Of a DNA stretch of 64,000 bases, positions 1 through 8,564 are shown piece by piece. The stretch comes from Stenotrophobium rhamnosiphilum (lineage in GTDB: Bacteria; Pseudomonadota; Gammaproteobacteria; Nevskiales; Nevskiaceae). Under the pieces are notes generated by a model that was not told the DNA's origin, did not search any database, and worked only from the letters and a program-made list of their open reading frames with translations. How positions within the stretch are numbered: position 1 is the stretch's first letter; each line of letters opens with the position of its first letter. The DNA lies in assembly GCF_003052265.1 (NCBI RefSeq), contig NZ_QANS01000005.1, positions 62,001 to 126,000 on the forward strand. The letters are read 5' to 3'. The translations under genes and the position numbers were made by a program.

Positions 1-497
1 TCGAACAGCGATTCATCTGCAACTACAACTCGTGTATTTGCAGAAGTACGTGCGGTTTCTGCTTTCTCAGTATTAGTAACGAGAATTGTCGGCGTGCAAT
101 CCGCTACACGCAGCTGAACGCCTTCAGGTCCAAACAATGTGAATAACGGCACACTGATTGCGCCCGTCTTCATCGCGCCAAACATCGCCATGTAAAACGC
201 CAGCGATGGATCAAGCATGAACGCAACGCGATCGCCCGGCTTTACGCCTTGCGCAATCAGCCAGTTCGCAAAGCGGCTAGACCACAGCGAGATTTCTTTA
301 AAGCTGAGAATTTCATCGTGACCATCAGCATGCGCAACGCGCACGGCAATCCGCTTGGAATCAGCGGCGTGCCGATCAATGCACTCATGAGCAATGTTGA
401 AGGACTCAGGAGTCCCGTCAAACAAAGCCCAGACCTCCTGCATCGAGTAATGCTGCTGTGCATCAGCATAGCTCGTGTATTCCGTCAGCTTCTTCAT
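1..497 (-). CDS. AMP-dependent acyl-CoA synthetase, N-terminal part (runs off the window)
   Basis: Reading the minus strand from an ATG at 497 gives an open frame of about 165 residues to the window edge. It begins MKKLTEYTSYADAQQHYSM and continues through a segment containing WSSRFANWLIAQGVKPGDRV, typical of the N-terminal region of fatty-acid or aromatic acyl-CoA ligases of the ANL superfamily, followed by a stretch on a single-state membrane-like helix and TGAISVPLFTLFGPEG, also typical of these enzymes. The AMP-binding P-loop and adenylation core lie outside the window, so substrate cannot be inferred. It is divergent from the AraC regulator to its right. Such an enzyme would activate carboxylic acids released by the oxidative pathways in this window, but that link is inference. 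Confidence 0.85.
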   Translation of the reverse strand, partial: MKKLTEYTSYADAQQHYSMQEVWALFDGTPESFNIAHECIDRHAADSKRIAVRVAHADGHDEILSFKEISLWSSRFANWLIAQGVKPGDRVAFMLDPSLAFYMAMFGAMKTGAISVPLFTLFGPEGVQLRVADCTPTILVTNTEKAETARTSANTRVVVADESLF

Positions 498-530
498 TCA
501 GTGTCTCTTGCTCTAGGCCATAAGGCCTTT

Positions 531-603
531 GTCATTCCGAACGGAGTGAGGAATCCTGCTGTGAAGAGCCGAAGCAAGATCCCTCGCTGCGCTCGGGATG
601 ACA
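531..603. repeat. REP-like imperfect palindrome, copy 1
   Basis: A GTCATTCCGAACGGAGTGAGGAATC-type arm is followed about 20 bases later by its inverted partner ending in CGGGATGACA. The same element recurs at 4544-4627. Such arms are common as intergenic repeats in proteobacteria. It lies between the divergent acyl-CoA synthetase and AraC genes. Confidence 0.75.
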
Positions 604-786
604 GATCGTTTTGTTATGGGACTCATCAAAACAGAATTTGGATATTGTTGTCAATGCGCAATACTTGTTTTATATATACAACAATGTAAGTATCGGATAA
701 GCCATCAGTTAGCGACAAGAACCACTACCGATTGAGGCAAAACACGCTTGTGCAGAACATTGCCGCCCGCACATGGAGGTGCATAA

Positions 787-1710
787 TTGAATGACCATAG
801 TCTCGAACGTCAGCGCCCTCAAAACGCCTACACGATGAAGCCGCACGCAAAAGCAGCGATGGATGTGGATGCCGAACTGAATGTGCCTAGCGCACAGGTT
901 CAGCTTGTCCACTATCAATTCGGCGAAGCGCCGAAGAGCGTTGTGCGGATGGACAGCACCATCCGCGTTGAACTCAGCCTCTCGCCAAGACATCGCAGCG
1001 CGCGCGCCTGCTTTGCAGATCGTTGGAGTTCGAATCGTTTTGAACGCATCGGTGAAATGTTCGTGCTGCCGCCGACCATTGATATGACGGCACGCAGTGA
1101 TGAGACCCACTCCATCCACTCGGTGATCTGCCAGCTTGAACTTGAACCAGTGGTTTCACTGTTCGATACCTTGCCGGATCTTTCTGATCACTTCCTGTTA
1201 ATCGGCTTGGATATCCGCGATGTGAATCTACGCAGACTGATGCTGCGCATGGCCAATGAGGTCAAACATCCGGGCTTTGGCAGTCGCATTCTGGTGGATG
1301 CACTTGCAACCCAAATCAGCATTGAGCTTTTGCGTTATGGCAAGGCGATTCCCGAACTGACTAAGCAAGTGGGGCTCGCAGCGTGGCAATTAAAACGCAT
1401 AGATGATCGCCTGATTGATATGCGCGAAGCCCCCACCCTGCCGGAGCTGGCCAAGCTGTGTGGCATATCAGTGCGTCAACTCACTCGTGGTTTCCGCGCC
1501 TCGCGTGGCTGCTCGGTTGGCACGCATGTCGCTATCAGTCAGATGGCTCATGCCGAGGTGCTTTTAGCCAAGGATCAGAGCATCGCATCCATCGCCGAGA
1601 CGCTAGGCTTCTCCTCCGCTTCAAACTTTTGCTACGCCTTCCGTCGTTCGACCGGCAAGACACCAAACGAATACCGTCAGTCTTTGTCGCACTACTCAAG
1701 CCTGAACTAA
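787..1710 (+). CDS. AraC-family transcriptional regulator
   Basis: A 307-residue protein with an N-terminal cupin/AraC-type sensing region and a C-terminal double helix-turn-helix. The first HTH lies in PTLPELAKLCGISVRQLTR (about residues 218-236), the second around QSIASIAETLGFSSASNFCYAFRR (about 260-285), and the ending GKTPNEYR is the classic AraC tail motif. The listed start is TTG; an ATG at 835 (291 residues) is the likelier initiator. It sits just upstream of a TonB receptor and membrane-protein operon on the same strand, and divergent from an acyl-CoA synthetase, so it probably controls one or both. The effector is unknown. Confidence 0.88.
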   Translation: MNDHSLERQRPQNAYTMKPHAKAAMDVDAELNVPSAQVQLVHYQFGEAPKSVVRMDSTIRVELSLSPRHRSARACFADRWSSNRFERIGEMFVLPPTIDMTARSDETHSIHSVICQLELEPVVSLFDTLPDLSDHFLLIGLDIRDVNLRRLMLRMANEVKHPGFGSRILVDALATQISIELLRYGKAIPELTKQVGLAAWQLKRIDDRLIDMREAPTLPELAKLCGISVRQLTRGFRASRGCSVGTHVAISQMAHAEVLLAKDQSIASIAETLGFSSASNFCYAFRRSTGKTPNEYRQSLSHYSSLN

Positions 1711-1856
1711 AACGCGTCGAAATCGCAGTAAAAGCATCTGGCCTACTTTCAATAGAAAGGCCAGTAATCAGCCTAGACCCTGATCACTTTCCCCTCTAGC
1801 TTTATCAAATACGCGGGACCACCCGCGAGTCGCAGCATTTCTGAAGGGGAAGATGC

Positions 1857-4496
1857 ATGAGGAAAAACCTCGCGAATAAACGTTTTTTTGCGCCAATCGC
1901 GCTTTGCCTCACATTGGCAGCGCCGACTGCTGTTCTTGCGCAGGCTGAAAGCGATCTCGATAGCTTGCTCAATACAATTGAGCCAGAGGCATCGAGCAAG
2001 CAGCCCAGCACTGCAGAACCAGCGCCAGTAGCAGAGACCACGCCTGCTCCTGCAAATGAATCTTCTGCAGAAACCGCGCCGTTGGAAGTGATCACACTTC
2101 CTGAGCAAGCCAAAACAGCGCCTCCTGCTCAAACGAACACGCAATCACGCGCCCGCATTGAAGAGGTCGTGGTCACCGCACAACGTACTGCAGAAAACAT
2201 GCAGGACGTTCCCATCGCAATCTCTGCGATCAGTGCCGATGATCTGCGTCGCGATCAGATCAGCAGTCCGCAGGATTTGAATGGACGCATACCGTCACTG
2301 GTCATCACCAGCGGCAGCCAGATGCGCAATACGGAATCCCCAACTATTCGTGGACAGGGCGCGCAATTTGGCGCCAGCCCCGGTGTCGTTATTTATATTG
2401 GAGAAGTAGCAGTTCCGTCTGATCCGGTCGCCAACAACCAAGGCGGCCCAGGCAAATTTTTTGATCTGTCGAGCGTGCAGGTTCTCAAAGGCTCGCAGGG
2501 CACGTTGTTTGGCCGCAATACAACCGGTGGCGCATTGCTGTTGGAGCCACACAGACCGGAAGACAATCTTTCGGTCTCCATCAGTACCGGCGTTAGTAAT
2601 TTGTCAGGCCGTAAATTGGAAGGCGTGTTCAATGCGCCGATCATCAGCGACACGCTGCTCGTCCGCGTTGGCGGCCAGTATCTTGATCGCGCGGGTTTCA
2701 CCCACGATGTCGTCACCGGCAAAGATTACGACAGTAAGCACTACTGGACTGCGCGCGCGGGGTTGCTATGGAAACCCAACGAGTCTTTCGAAAACTATTT
2801 GATGAGTTACTGGACAGACAGCAAGGACAACGGCACTGCAACCGTAATCGAGCGAATCAATCGGGAAGGTCTTAATCGCGCGATACCCGGCGCCATTGGC
2901 TTAGGTGCGCTGTCGCAAGCGATTCCAGGTTTGGACATCACCCAAACCGCCAACCTCGGCTGCACCGTACTGAATTTCTTTGGCCCTTCGACCAACTGCG
3001 GGCAAGACATCCTTGACGAGCAAGCCGCACGTGGCAAGCGCCATGTACAGCTCAGCGGCGATCCCACCGACATGCTCAAGACTGGCGCGATTATCGACAA
3101 AGCCCGCTACGCACTGAGCGATACGCTGAACCTCGTCAATATCGCCAGCTATTCCGCCTTCAGACACGGCTATCGCTGGGATCTCGACGGCTCGCGCGCC
3201 TCGCTCAATGAGTTCATCAATCCCGACGGCGTGCTGCAGTCCGATGTCCGCACCATCACTGAAGAACTACAACTGCAAGGCAAGGGCTTTGACGATGCGC
3301 TGAATTTTGTGATCGGTGGTTACTATGAAAAGACCAAAGCCAAAGGTCACATCATTGCCAAGTCGCTGATGTTTGTTGATGTTGATCAGCAGTACGAACA
3401 GAGCAAGAAATCCTTCGCGCCCTTCATGCAAGGCACTTACGATCTCGGGCATTTGTTTGAACCCTTGGAAGGCCTCAATTTCACCCTCGGCGCGCGTCGC
3501 ACCAACGACAAGACCAGCGGCAATGCATCAATCAAGCAAGTTGCTGTCGGTCTTGTGCCACTGGTCGACAAAAGTTTTGTCGCCGCAATAGAAAGTGCGG
3601 TGTGGACCTACACCGCTGGGCTCGACTACAAGCTTGATGGCGATGAAAGCCACAATCTGCTCTACGGCAAAATTAGTCGCGGCTACAAAACTGGCGGCAT
3701 CGCACCGATCTCCGTCAACCCCGCGCGCTACACCTACAAGCCAGAGTTCGTCACCAATTACGAGCTTGGACAAAAGTCTGACTTCACCGTCGCTCAAATT
3801 CCGGCGCGCCTCAATAGCGCGGTCTACTACACCAGCTATACCAATTTGCAGAAGGCCGGCATCGACGCTTACGTGCCGCCCAACTCCGTCAGCCCAGTTC
3901 CACAACTCGGCCAATCTATTTTCAACGTCGGCAAGGCCTGGGTCGCAGGCTTTGAAATGGACCTGACACTTCAGCCGACAGAACACTTCAGCTTCGTTGG
4001 CACCTATGGCTACACACGTGCTGCTTATCAGACATTCAAAGTGGACTACACCGGCGCAACACCACAGCTCGATTGCAGCGGCCAAGAGAAAGGAGCCGGC
4101 AATGTAATTGATCTGAGTTGCATTCCTTACCAATCCGCACCCAAACAACAATTCAGTTTGTCGAGTCGCTATACCTTGCCACTAGATTCCAAGTACGGCG
4201 ATGTTGAAGCCTCGATGACCTACACATGGACCGACAAGCAATACAGCGGACAATCCTCTCCACCACAGGCAGAGCCCGGCGCATGGCTCCCTTCGGTTGG
4301 ACTGTTCAATGCCAGCCTGAGTTGGCGCGATATCATGAGCACGTCACTTGATCTGCAACTGTACGGCAGCAATCTGGCCAACAAGCTCTATCGCATTTCC
4401 AACAGCAACCAATGGAACCTGACTTACTTCCAGAGTTCGATCTATTCAGAGCCGCGAATCATTGGTCTCAATCTCAGCTATCACTGGGGTGAGTAA
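1857..4496 (+). CDS. TonB-dependent outer-membrane receptor with Ala/Pro/Glu-rich N-terminal extension
   Basis: An 879-residue outer-membrane protein. A Sec signal peptide (about residues 1-29, ending VLAQA) is followed by an unusual low-complexity Ala/Pro/Glu/Thr region (about 30-100), then a TonB-box-like IEEVVVTAQR (about 102-111) and a plug domain with VQVLKGSQGTLFGRNTTGG. The rest is the beta-barrel, ending in an aromatic-containing strand (LNLSYHWGE). Start ATG is preceded by GAAGGGGAAG. TonB receptors of this type import siderophores or large hydrophobic or sugar substrates using the proton motive force. Substrate is unknown; its neighbours downstream suggest a lipophilic compound. It resembles the second receptor at 51227, including the N-terminal extension. 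Confidence 0.93.
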   Translation: MRKNLANKRFFAPIALCLTLAAPTAVLAQAESDLDSLLNTIEPEASSKQPSTAEPAPVAETTPAPANESSAETAPLEVITLPEQAKTAPPAQTNTQSRARIEEVVVTAQRTAENMQDVPIAISAISADDLRRDQISSPQDLNGRIPSLVITSGSQMRNTESPTIRGQGAQFGASPGVVIYIGEVAVPSDPVANNQGGPGKFFDLSSVQVLKGSQGTLFGRNTTGGALLLEPHRPEDNLSVSISTGVSNLSGRKLEGVFNAPIISDTLLVRVGGQYLDRAGFTHDVVTGKDYDSKHYWTARAGLLWKPNESFENYLMSYWTDSKDNGTATVIERINREGLNRAIPGAIGLGALSQAIPGLDITQTANLGCTVLNFFGPSTNCGQDILDEQAARGKRHVQLSGDPTDMLKTGAIIDKARYALSDTLNLVNIASYSAFRHGYRWDLDGSRASLNEFINPDGVLQSDVRTITEELQLQGKGFDDALNFVIGGYYEKTKAKGHIIAKSLMFVDVDQQYEQSKKSFAPFMQGTYDLGHLFEPLEGLNFTLGARRTNDKTSGNASIKQVAVGLVPLVDKSFVAAIESAVWTYTAGLDYKLDGDESHNLLYGKISRGYKTGGIAPISVNPARYTYKPEFVTNYELGQKSDFTVAQIPARLNSAVYYTSYTNLQKAGIDAYVPPNSVSPVPQLGQSIFNVGKAWVAGFEMDLTLQPTEHFSFVGTYGYTRAAYQTFKVDYTGATPQLDCSGQEKGAGNVIDLSCIPYQSAPKQQFSLSSRYTLPLDSKYGDVEASMTYTWTDKQYSGQSSPPQAEPGAWLPSVGLFNASLSWRDIMSTSLDLQLYGSNLANKLYRISNSNQWNLTYFQSSIYSEPRIIGLNLSYHWGE

Positions 4497-4543
4497 TGCA
4501 AAGAGCGACTGCATACAATCCTTGTCATTTCGAACACCTTTGT

Positions 4544-4627
4544 GTCATTCCGAACGGAGTGAGGAATCTAGCTTCAATTCTCGCCAATAAAGCGGCCGCA
4601 AGATTCCTCGTTGCACTCGGAATGACA
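4544..4627. repeat. REP-like imperfect palindrome, copy 2
   Basis: The left arm GTCATTCCGAACGGAGTGAG is identical to the one at 531; the right arm CTCGTTGCACTCGGAATGAC is its imperfect inverse. The element fills most of the gap between the TonB receptor and the first membrane protein of the next run, and could act as a transcript-stabilising or attenuating hairpin. Confidence 0.75.
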
Positions 4628-4654
4628 AATCAATTTTGAGCCTGAGAAATAACA

Positions 4655-5368
4655 ATGCGTAAAGTTGATGGCGAAATTATTCTGTTCTGGGCGCTGCCTT
4701 TTTTTGCCCTGATGTGGATTGTGATTTTCTTTTTGTTCCCCGGATTTTCACCGCCAATGTCACCCACGATGTCAGCAGAACAAGTCGCTGCTTTCTATCG
4801 TGATCCAGAAAATCTTCCGCGCATTCGCTACAGCATGATCATGTTCAACTGGTTTGCTGTGGGCATCGTCACGTTCCTGACGCTGATCGTGATGCAGATG
4901 AAGCGCATGGCGCATCGCACGCCGATCCTCGCCTACTGCTATCTGGGCTGCTCAACGGGTGGGCCCGTGCTGTTCTTCCTCGCTGATCTGTTCTGGTTGA
5001 TGGCGGCCTTCCGTCCAGAACGCGATCCACAACTCACGCAACTCTTCAACGATCTCGCTTGGGTCACATTCACCGGACAGGTCGGCTTCATGGTTGCGCA
5101 GTGTGTGTTTCTCGCTTTGGCGATTTTTCTGGATCGACAAGCCAAGCCCATATTTCAACGCTGGGTCGCACACTTCAATCTGATCATCGCCGCAGCAGTA
5201 GCACCCGCTGCGTTCGTCGCAACTGCACTGACCGGCCCACTCGCGTGGGACGGCCTGCTGTCATTCTGGGTTCGCAACAGTGCGATCGCTCTTTGGCTCG
5301 TTGTGATGGCCATCGTCATCGGCAAAACGCTGTACAAGCAACGCGCAGAAGAAGTAGCCGCCGCATGA
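4655..5368 (+). CDS. Polytopic membrane protein, paralogue of the next gene
   Basis: A 237-residue protein with about six hydrophobic segments (for example near residues 9-30, 62-82, 95-120, 140-160, 175-195, 205-225). I do not recognise a named family. It shares two blocks with the following gene: FRPERDPQLTQLFNDLAW versus LRPDRDPAVISWLYDASF, and GPLAWDGLLSFWV versus GPFAWNGIIAFWV. The two are therefore duplicated neighbours. The stop overlaps the next start (ATGA), indicating translational coupling, and oxidase-like subunits follow. A function in an inner-membrane complex associated with the TonB receptor substrate is inference. Confidence 0.8.
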   Translation: MRKVDGEIILFWALPFFALMWIVIFFLFPGFSPPMSPTMSAEQVAAFYRDPENLPRIRYSMIMFNWFAVGIVTFLTLIVMQMKRMAHRTPILAYCYLGCSTGGPVLFFLADLFWLMAAFRPERDPQLTQLFNDLAWVTFTGQVGFMVAQCVFLALAIFLDRQAKPIFQRWVAHFNLIIAAAVAPAAFVATALTGPLAWDGLLSFWVRNSAIALWLVVMAIVIGKTLYKQRAEEVAAA

Positions 5369-6156
5369 GCGCCGTAGCGAGCGAGCTTGCAGCACCGCCC
5401 GCAAGTCTCGTGGGGCGTATTGGCTGGCACTGGAAACACAATCCCAAGATCGAGTTGTGGATCATGTGGTGGGCGATGGTTTGCTTCTACCAACTGTTCG
5501 GCGTCGTCTTCGCCTTGATGACACGCGTAATGCCACCGCCTGCACCGTGGTGGGATCAAGCCAGAATCGTGCAATGGTTCAACGACAATCACTACGGCCT
5601 GCTGTGGGGATTCGGCATCATTTTTTTGGTCGCGGGCATCACCGCCTCCATGAATGCTCTGATCGCCTACTCAATGACACGCATGTCGGTGAGCCGCGCA
5701 TTCAGTTACATCTACGTCGCGATTTATTCGCTCGCCACGCTGCCCGGCATGTTGTTGACTGCCATTTTTCTGACAGTCGGCGCGCTGCGTCCTGATCGTG
5801 ATCCGGCTGTGATCAGCTGGCTGTATGACGCCAGCTTCACCGCTTTCGTCGGCACCATGGGCGTGTTTCTCATCGGCACATCGGTGTGGATGCTCGCCGT
5901 GCTGCTCGACAAGAATCGCGTGTTCCCGCTGTGGTTTGCTTATCTCAACATCTGCAATCTGCTGACGGAAATTGTTGTGGCACCCATGTGGATCTTCAAG
6001 GAAGGCCCGTTTGCATGGAATGGCATCATCGCCTTCTGGGTCGACACACTGGTGTTTGTCGTCTACACAATAGCGTTCATCACCTTGCTACGCCGACTGA
6101 TCGTCCGTGAAGATTTTGGCGATGGCCCTCTGCCCGAACTTGAGCAGCGCACATGA
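5365..6156 (+). CDS. Polytopic membrane protein, paralogue of the preceding gene
   Basis: A 263-residue protein. A longer open frame begins far upstream inside the previous gene, but the ATG at 5365, overlapping the preceding stop as ATGA, gives the sensible start and a clean cytosolic N-terminus MSAVASELAAPPASLVGRI. About six transmembrane segments follow. The shared blocks with the preceding gene (RPDRDPAV... and GPFAWNGIIAFWV) show common descent. It ends four bases into the start of the subunit III-like gene, so the three genes are tightly coupled. No catalytic residues are recognised. Confidence 0.82.
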   Translation: MSAVASELAAPPASLVGRIGWHWKHNPKIELWIMWWAMVCFYQLFGVVFALMTRVMPPPAPWWDQARIVQWFNDNHYGLLWGFGIIFLVAGITASMNALIAYSMTRMSVSRAFSYIYVAIYSLATLPGMLLTAIFLTVGALRPDRDPAVISWLYDASFTAFVGTMGVFLIGTSVWMLAVLLDKNRVFPLWFAYLNICNLLTEIVVAPMWIFKEGPFAWNGIIAFWVDTLVFVVYTIAFITLLRRLIVREDFGDGPLPELEQRT

Positions 6157-6728
6157 GCACCATCGTCGCAACCAATGCCGAACGCAGCGTGCCTGGTCAG
6201 ATCGACATCTGGTATTTCGTACTGGTTGAAGTTGTGATCTTCAGCAGCTACTTCATCACCTACATGCTCTACCGCATCTGGGATCCGGCGCTTTACTTGG
6301 AATCACAAGCGCATCTAAGCCAGAACTTCGGCGCACTCAACACAGTGATCCTGCTGGTCAGCTCCTGGTTGATTGCCCGCGGTGTTCAAGCCGCACGAGA
6401 GCAGCGATACGAATCAGCACAGAACTTGGTCGGCATGACCATTCTTTGCGGGGTGCTATTCATCATCTCAAAACTGTTTGAGTGGTCTTCAAAGATCCAG
6501 CAAGGATTCGAGTTTTCGACCAACCAGTTTTTCTCTTTCTACTACTTCTTGACCGGCATCCACGTTCTGCACGTGCTGATCGGTTTTGTCTTCCTTAGCG
6601 TTGTAATTTATCAACTCCGCAGCCCGCAGCGGCGTTCGATCAAGGTCATCGAATCCGGTGCCATCTACTGGCACATGGTCGATTTCCTGTGGGTGATCAT
6701 CTTCGCCCTGCTCTACGTGATGAGGTGA
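6153..6728 (+). CDS. Cytochrome c oxidase subunit III / NorE-like membrane protein
   Basis: A 191-residue protein with about five transmembrane helices. The segments YFVLVEVVIFSSYFITYMLY near the start, QFFSFYYFLTGIHVLHVLIG (about residues 127-146) and a closing GAIYWHMVDFLWVIIFALLY are characteristic of the heme-copper oxidase subunit III family, specifically the short NorE-like branch. No subunit I or II, and no NorB or NorC, is encoded nearby, so it is an orphan. It overlaps the preceding membrane protein by four bases and is followed three bases later by a subunit IV-like gene. Its partner complex is unknown. Confidence 0.87.
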   Translation: MSTIVATNAERSVPGQIDIWYFVLVEVVIFSSYFITYMLYRIWDPALYLESQAHLSQNFGALNTVILLVSSWLIARGVQAAREQRYESAQNLVGMTILCGVLFIISKLFEWSSKIQQGFEFSTNQFFSFYYFLTGIHVLHVLIGFVFLSVVIYQLRSPQRRSIKVIESGAIYWHMVDFLWVIIFALLYVMR

Positions 6729-6731
6729 TCA

Positions 6732-7016
6732 ATGGGCATGACGGATAAAAGACTGGCCGCTGTTTGCCTACTCCTCACAGGCGTGACGCTGCTTTCATGG
6801 TGGCTAGGTAACAGCCACGGTCATCATGCGTTCACGCTGAACGCAGGCATCACACTGGGCGTGATTTTGATCGCAGCACTGAAAGTACGCGTGATCGCTT
6901 GGGAGTTTATGGAACTGAAGCAAGCGCCATTGAAGATGCAGCGCGTTGCTGATGCAGCGCTTGCGTTCATCATCACGGTCTTGTTGACACTTTATTTCGT
7001 CGGGCTCTCAGCGTAA
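6732..7016 (+). CDS. Cytochrome c oxidase subunit IV / NorF-like small membrane protein
   Basis: A 94-residue protein with three hydrophobic helices. The pattern of an N-terminal helix, a central AGITLGVILIAALKVRVIAWEFMEL block and a final helix ending LTLYFVGLSA matches the prokaryotic cytochrome c oxidase subunit IV (NorF-like) family. It lies directly after the NorE-like gene, the usual order. Together the five genes from 1857 look like one transcription unit: TonB receptor, two membrane paralogues, NorE-like, NorF-like. Confidence 0.78.
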   Translation: MGMTDKRLAAVCLLLTGVTLLSWWLGNSHGHHAFTLNAGITLGVILIAALKVRVIAWEFMELKQAPLKMQRVADAALAFIITVLLTLYFVGLSA

Positions 7017-7306
7017 GAAGATCTCGAGTTATCGACACTCAAATATTCGCTTTGTGCCAGAAGCGGACGTTCAATGCCCAAACTCTTCCTGCGCGGATTC
7101 GTAGCGAAGCGAAAGTGTAGAGGTTGGCTGGATACATAATCTAGCCAAATTCCGAGCTGTCCCGCCGACGCAATTTTCTGCGTAATTCTTCAATGAAATA
7201 ACTGCTGTCTGACATCAAAGGATCAATTGCGAGAATACGTTTTCTGTTCACTTCAAGTTTTGGTCGCTCCCCGTTCTCAGCTATTTATCTCTTACACGAC
7301 CGAGAC

Positions 7307-8470
7307 TCAATCGCTCAATGAGTACCTGCAGTCCTCGTTGATGCTGTTACCAGAAATCTCGGCGGCAGCAGGATTGATGGCGACATTGTTGTCGTCGCAA
7401 TCACGGAATATGTCCTGCTCCTGCGAGTAATAGCCGTCGCCATCGTTGTCGGTGCCGTAATCAATCATCAGTGGCAGATAGAAATGCCCGCCATCCGAGA
7501 CGATCTTGACGAGGACATTCTGGTCGCTGCTACTGCTGTTCTTTAGCGAGGAAGGTGTCACGCCATCTTCCAGATAGACCTCTTCATGCCAGAAGCCATC
7601 GGCCATCAAAGCAGTAACACCATAGTAATGACCGGCGGGCACGGTGACCTTGAACCAGTCCGCGTCACCCGTCGTCAGGCTATGGCCCCAACGGTCCTCC
7701 GGCACCATGTGGAGATACTGCAGCTGATAGAGCTGGTAGTTAGCCATGGGAATACGGCTGGTGGTTGTGGCAGCGTTGTTATCGGTCGGTTCGAAACTGT
7801 CCGGGTCAGAGGCCAGCAGCATGTCCGCTCCCGTGCAGTCCTGATCCACGCCATCGCCAGGGATATCGTTGCCCCAGATACTGATGTCGGCATTCTTCTC
7901 ATTGCAATCAAACCAGCTTGAAACATCATCACCATCACTGTCCACATAGGAATGCACGTTGAGCCAGTAATTGCTCACGCCCCAGTCTTGGCGATTATCA
8001 AGAGTCTGATAGCCGATCTTGAGAAAGTAAGTGCCCGATGCGGCGGGCGTGAACTTGATGCGGTTGGCGGCCAAATAAAAGTTGTTGCGCGCACCGACTT
8101 CGGTCACGCCATCGGTTCCATACATTCGGGTTTCCGTGCCACAGGTGGGGCACTGGTGGTCCACTACCACCTCGTAAGTCGTGCCGGCCTTTAAATCCAA
8201 CTTGACCCAATCCAGATCACCCTGCGGGAAAATCGTGCCCTTGTAAGTGCGGTTGACCCGGATCGCCGTAGCGTGGGCGGCGTCGCGGTTGATATCGCCG
8301 TTGACGTCGAAGTCGTCTACCGCGGTGGGATAGAAGGTCTTGTCCGGCTCCCGCTTGTCGCTGCCGCTATCGCCTCCTGCACAAGCAGCCAACAAAGCAG
8401 CCATGAGTAAGGACAAGATGAAGTTCGCAAGCTTCTTCCTGCGGATCAATTCTGTATGAGCAAAATTCAT
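7307..8470 (-). CDS. Lipoprotein with MopE-type metal-binding motifs
   Basis: A 387-residue predicted lipoprotein: signal peptide with lipobox LLAAC (Cys about residue 30). Two Asp-rich repeats are visible: DSDGDDVSSWFDCNEKNAD with a trailing GDGVDQDC, and near the C-terminus DNDGDGYYSQEQDIFRDCDD with a trailing INEDC. This D-G-D...D-C-D pattern with the closing N-x-D-C is the putative metal-binding motif of the MopE family. Between them are beta-sandwich-like segments resembling pre-peptidase C-terminal domains (GDLDWVKLDLKAGTTYEV and GDADWFKVTVPAGHYYGV). The start has a good site, CAGGAG. It follows the RCC1 lipoprotein gene on the same strand, with about 94 bases between, and may be cotranscribed. 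Confidence 0.8.
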   Translation of the reverse strand: MNFAHTELIRRKKLANFILSLLMAALLAACAGGDSGSDKREPDKTFYPTAVDDFDVNGDINRDAAHATAIRVNRTYKGTIFPQGDLDWVKLDLKAGTTYEVVVDHQCPTCGTETRMYGTDGVTEVGARNNFYLAANRIKFTPAASGTYFLKIGYQTLDNRQDWGVSNYWLNVHSYVDSDGDDVSSWFDCNEKNADISIWGNDIPGDGVDQDCTGADMLLASDPDSFEPTDNNAATTTSRIPMANYQLYQLQYLHMVPEDRWGHSLTTGDADWFKVTVPAGHYYGVTALMADGFWHEEVYLEDGVTPSSLKNSSSSDQNVLVKIVSDGGHFYLPLMIDYGTDNDGDGYYSQEQDIFRDCDDNNVAINPAAAEISGNSINEDCRYSLSD

Positions 8471-8564
8471 AATGGCTCCTGTCGTCAGATCAATGAGAGA
8501 CGCGAGTGAAACCGCATCTCTCCATGCGATACAGAAGACTTGGTTGTTTTTCCGTGGGCACCGT

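Noticed and set aside
249-689. Plus-strand frame opposite the acyl-CoA synthetase start
   Set aside because: It is antisense to a clear acyl-CoA synthetase and runs through a REP-like repeat; no family resemblance.
5059-5364. Long N-terminal extension of the second membrane protein
   Set aside because: It lies in another frame of the preceding gene; the ATGA-coupled start at 5365 gives a sensible protein.
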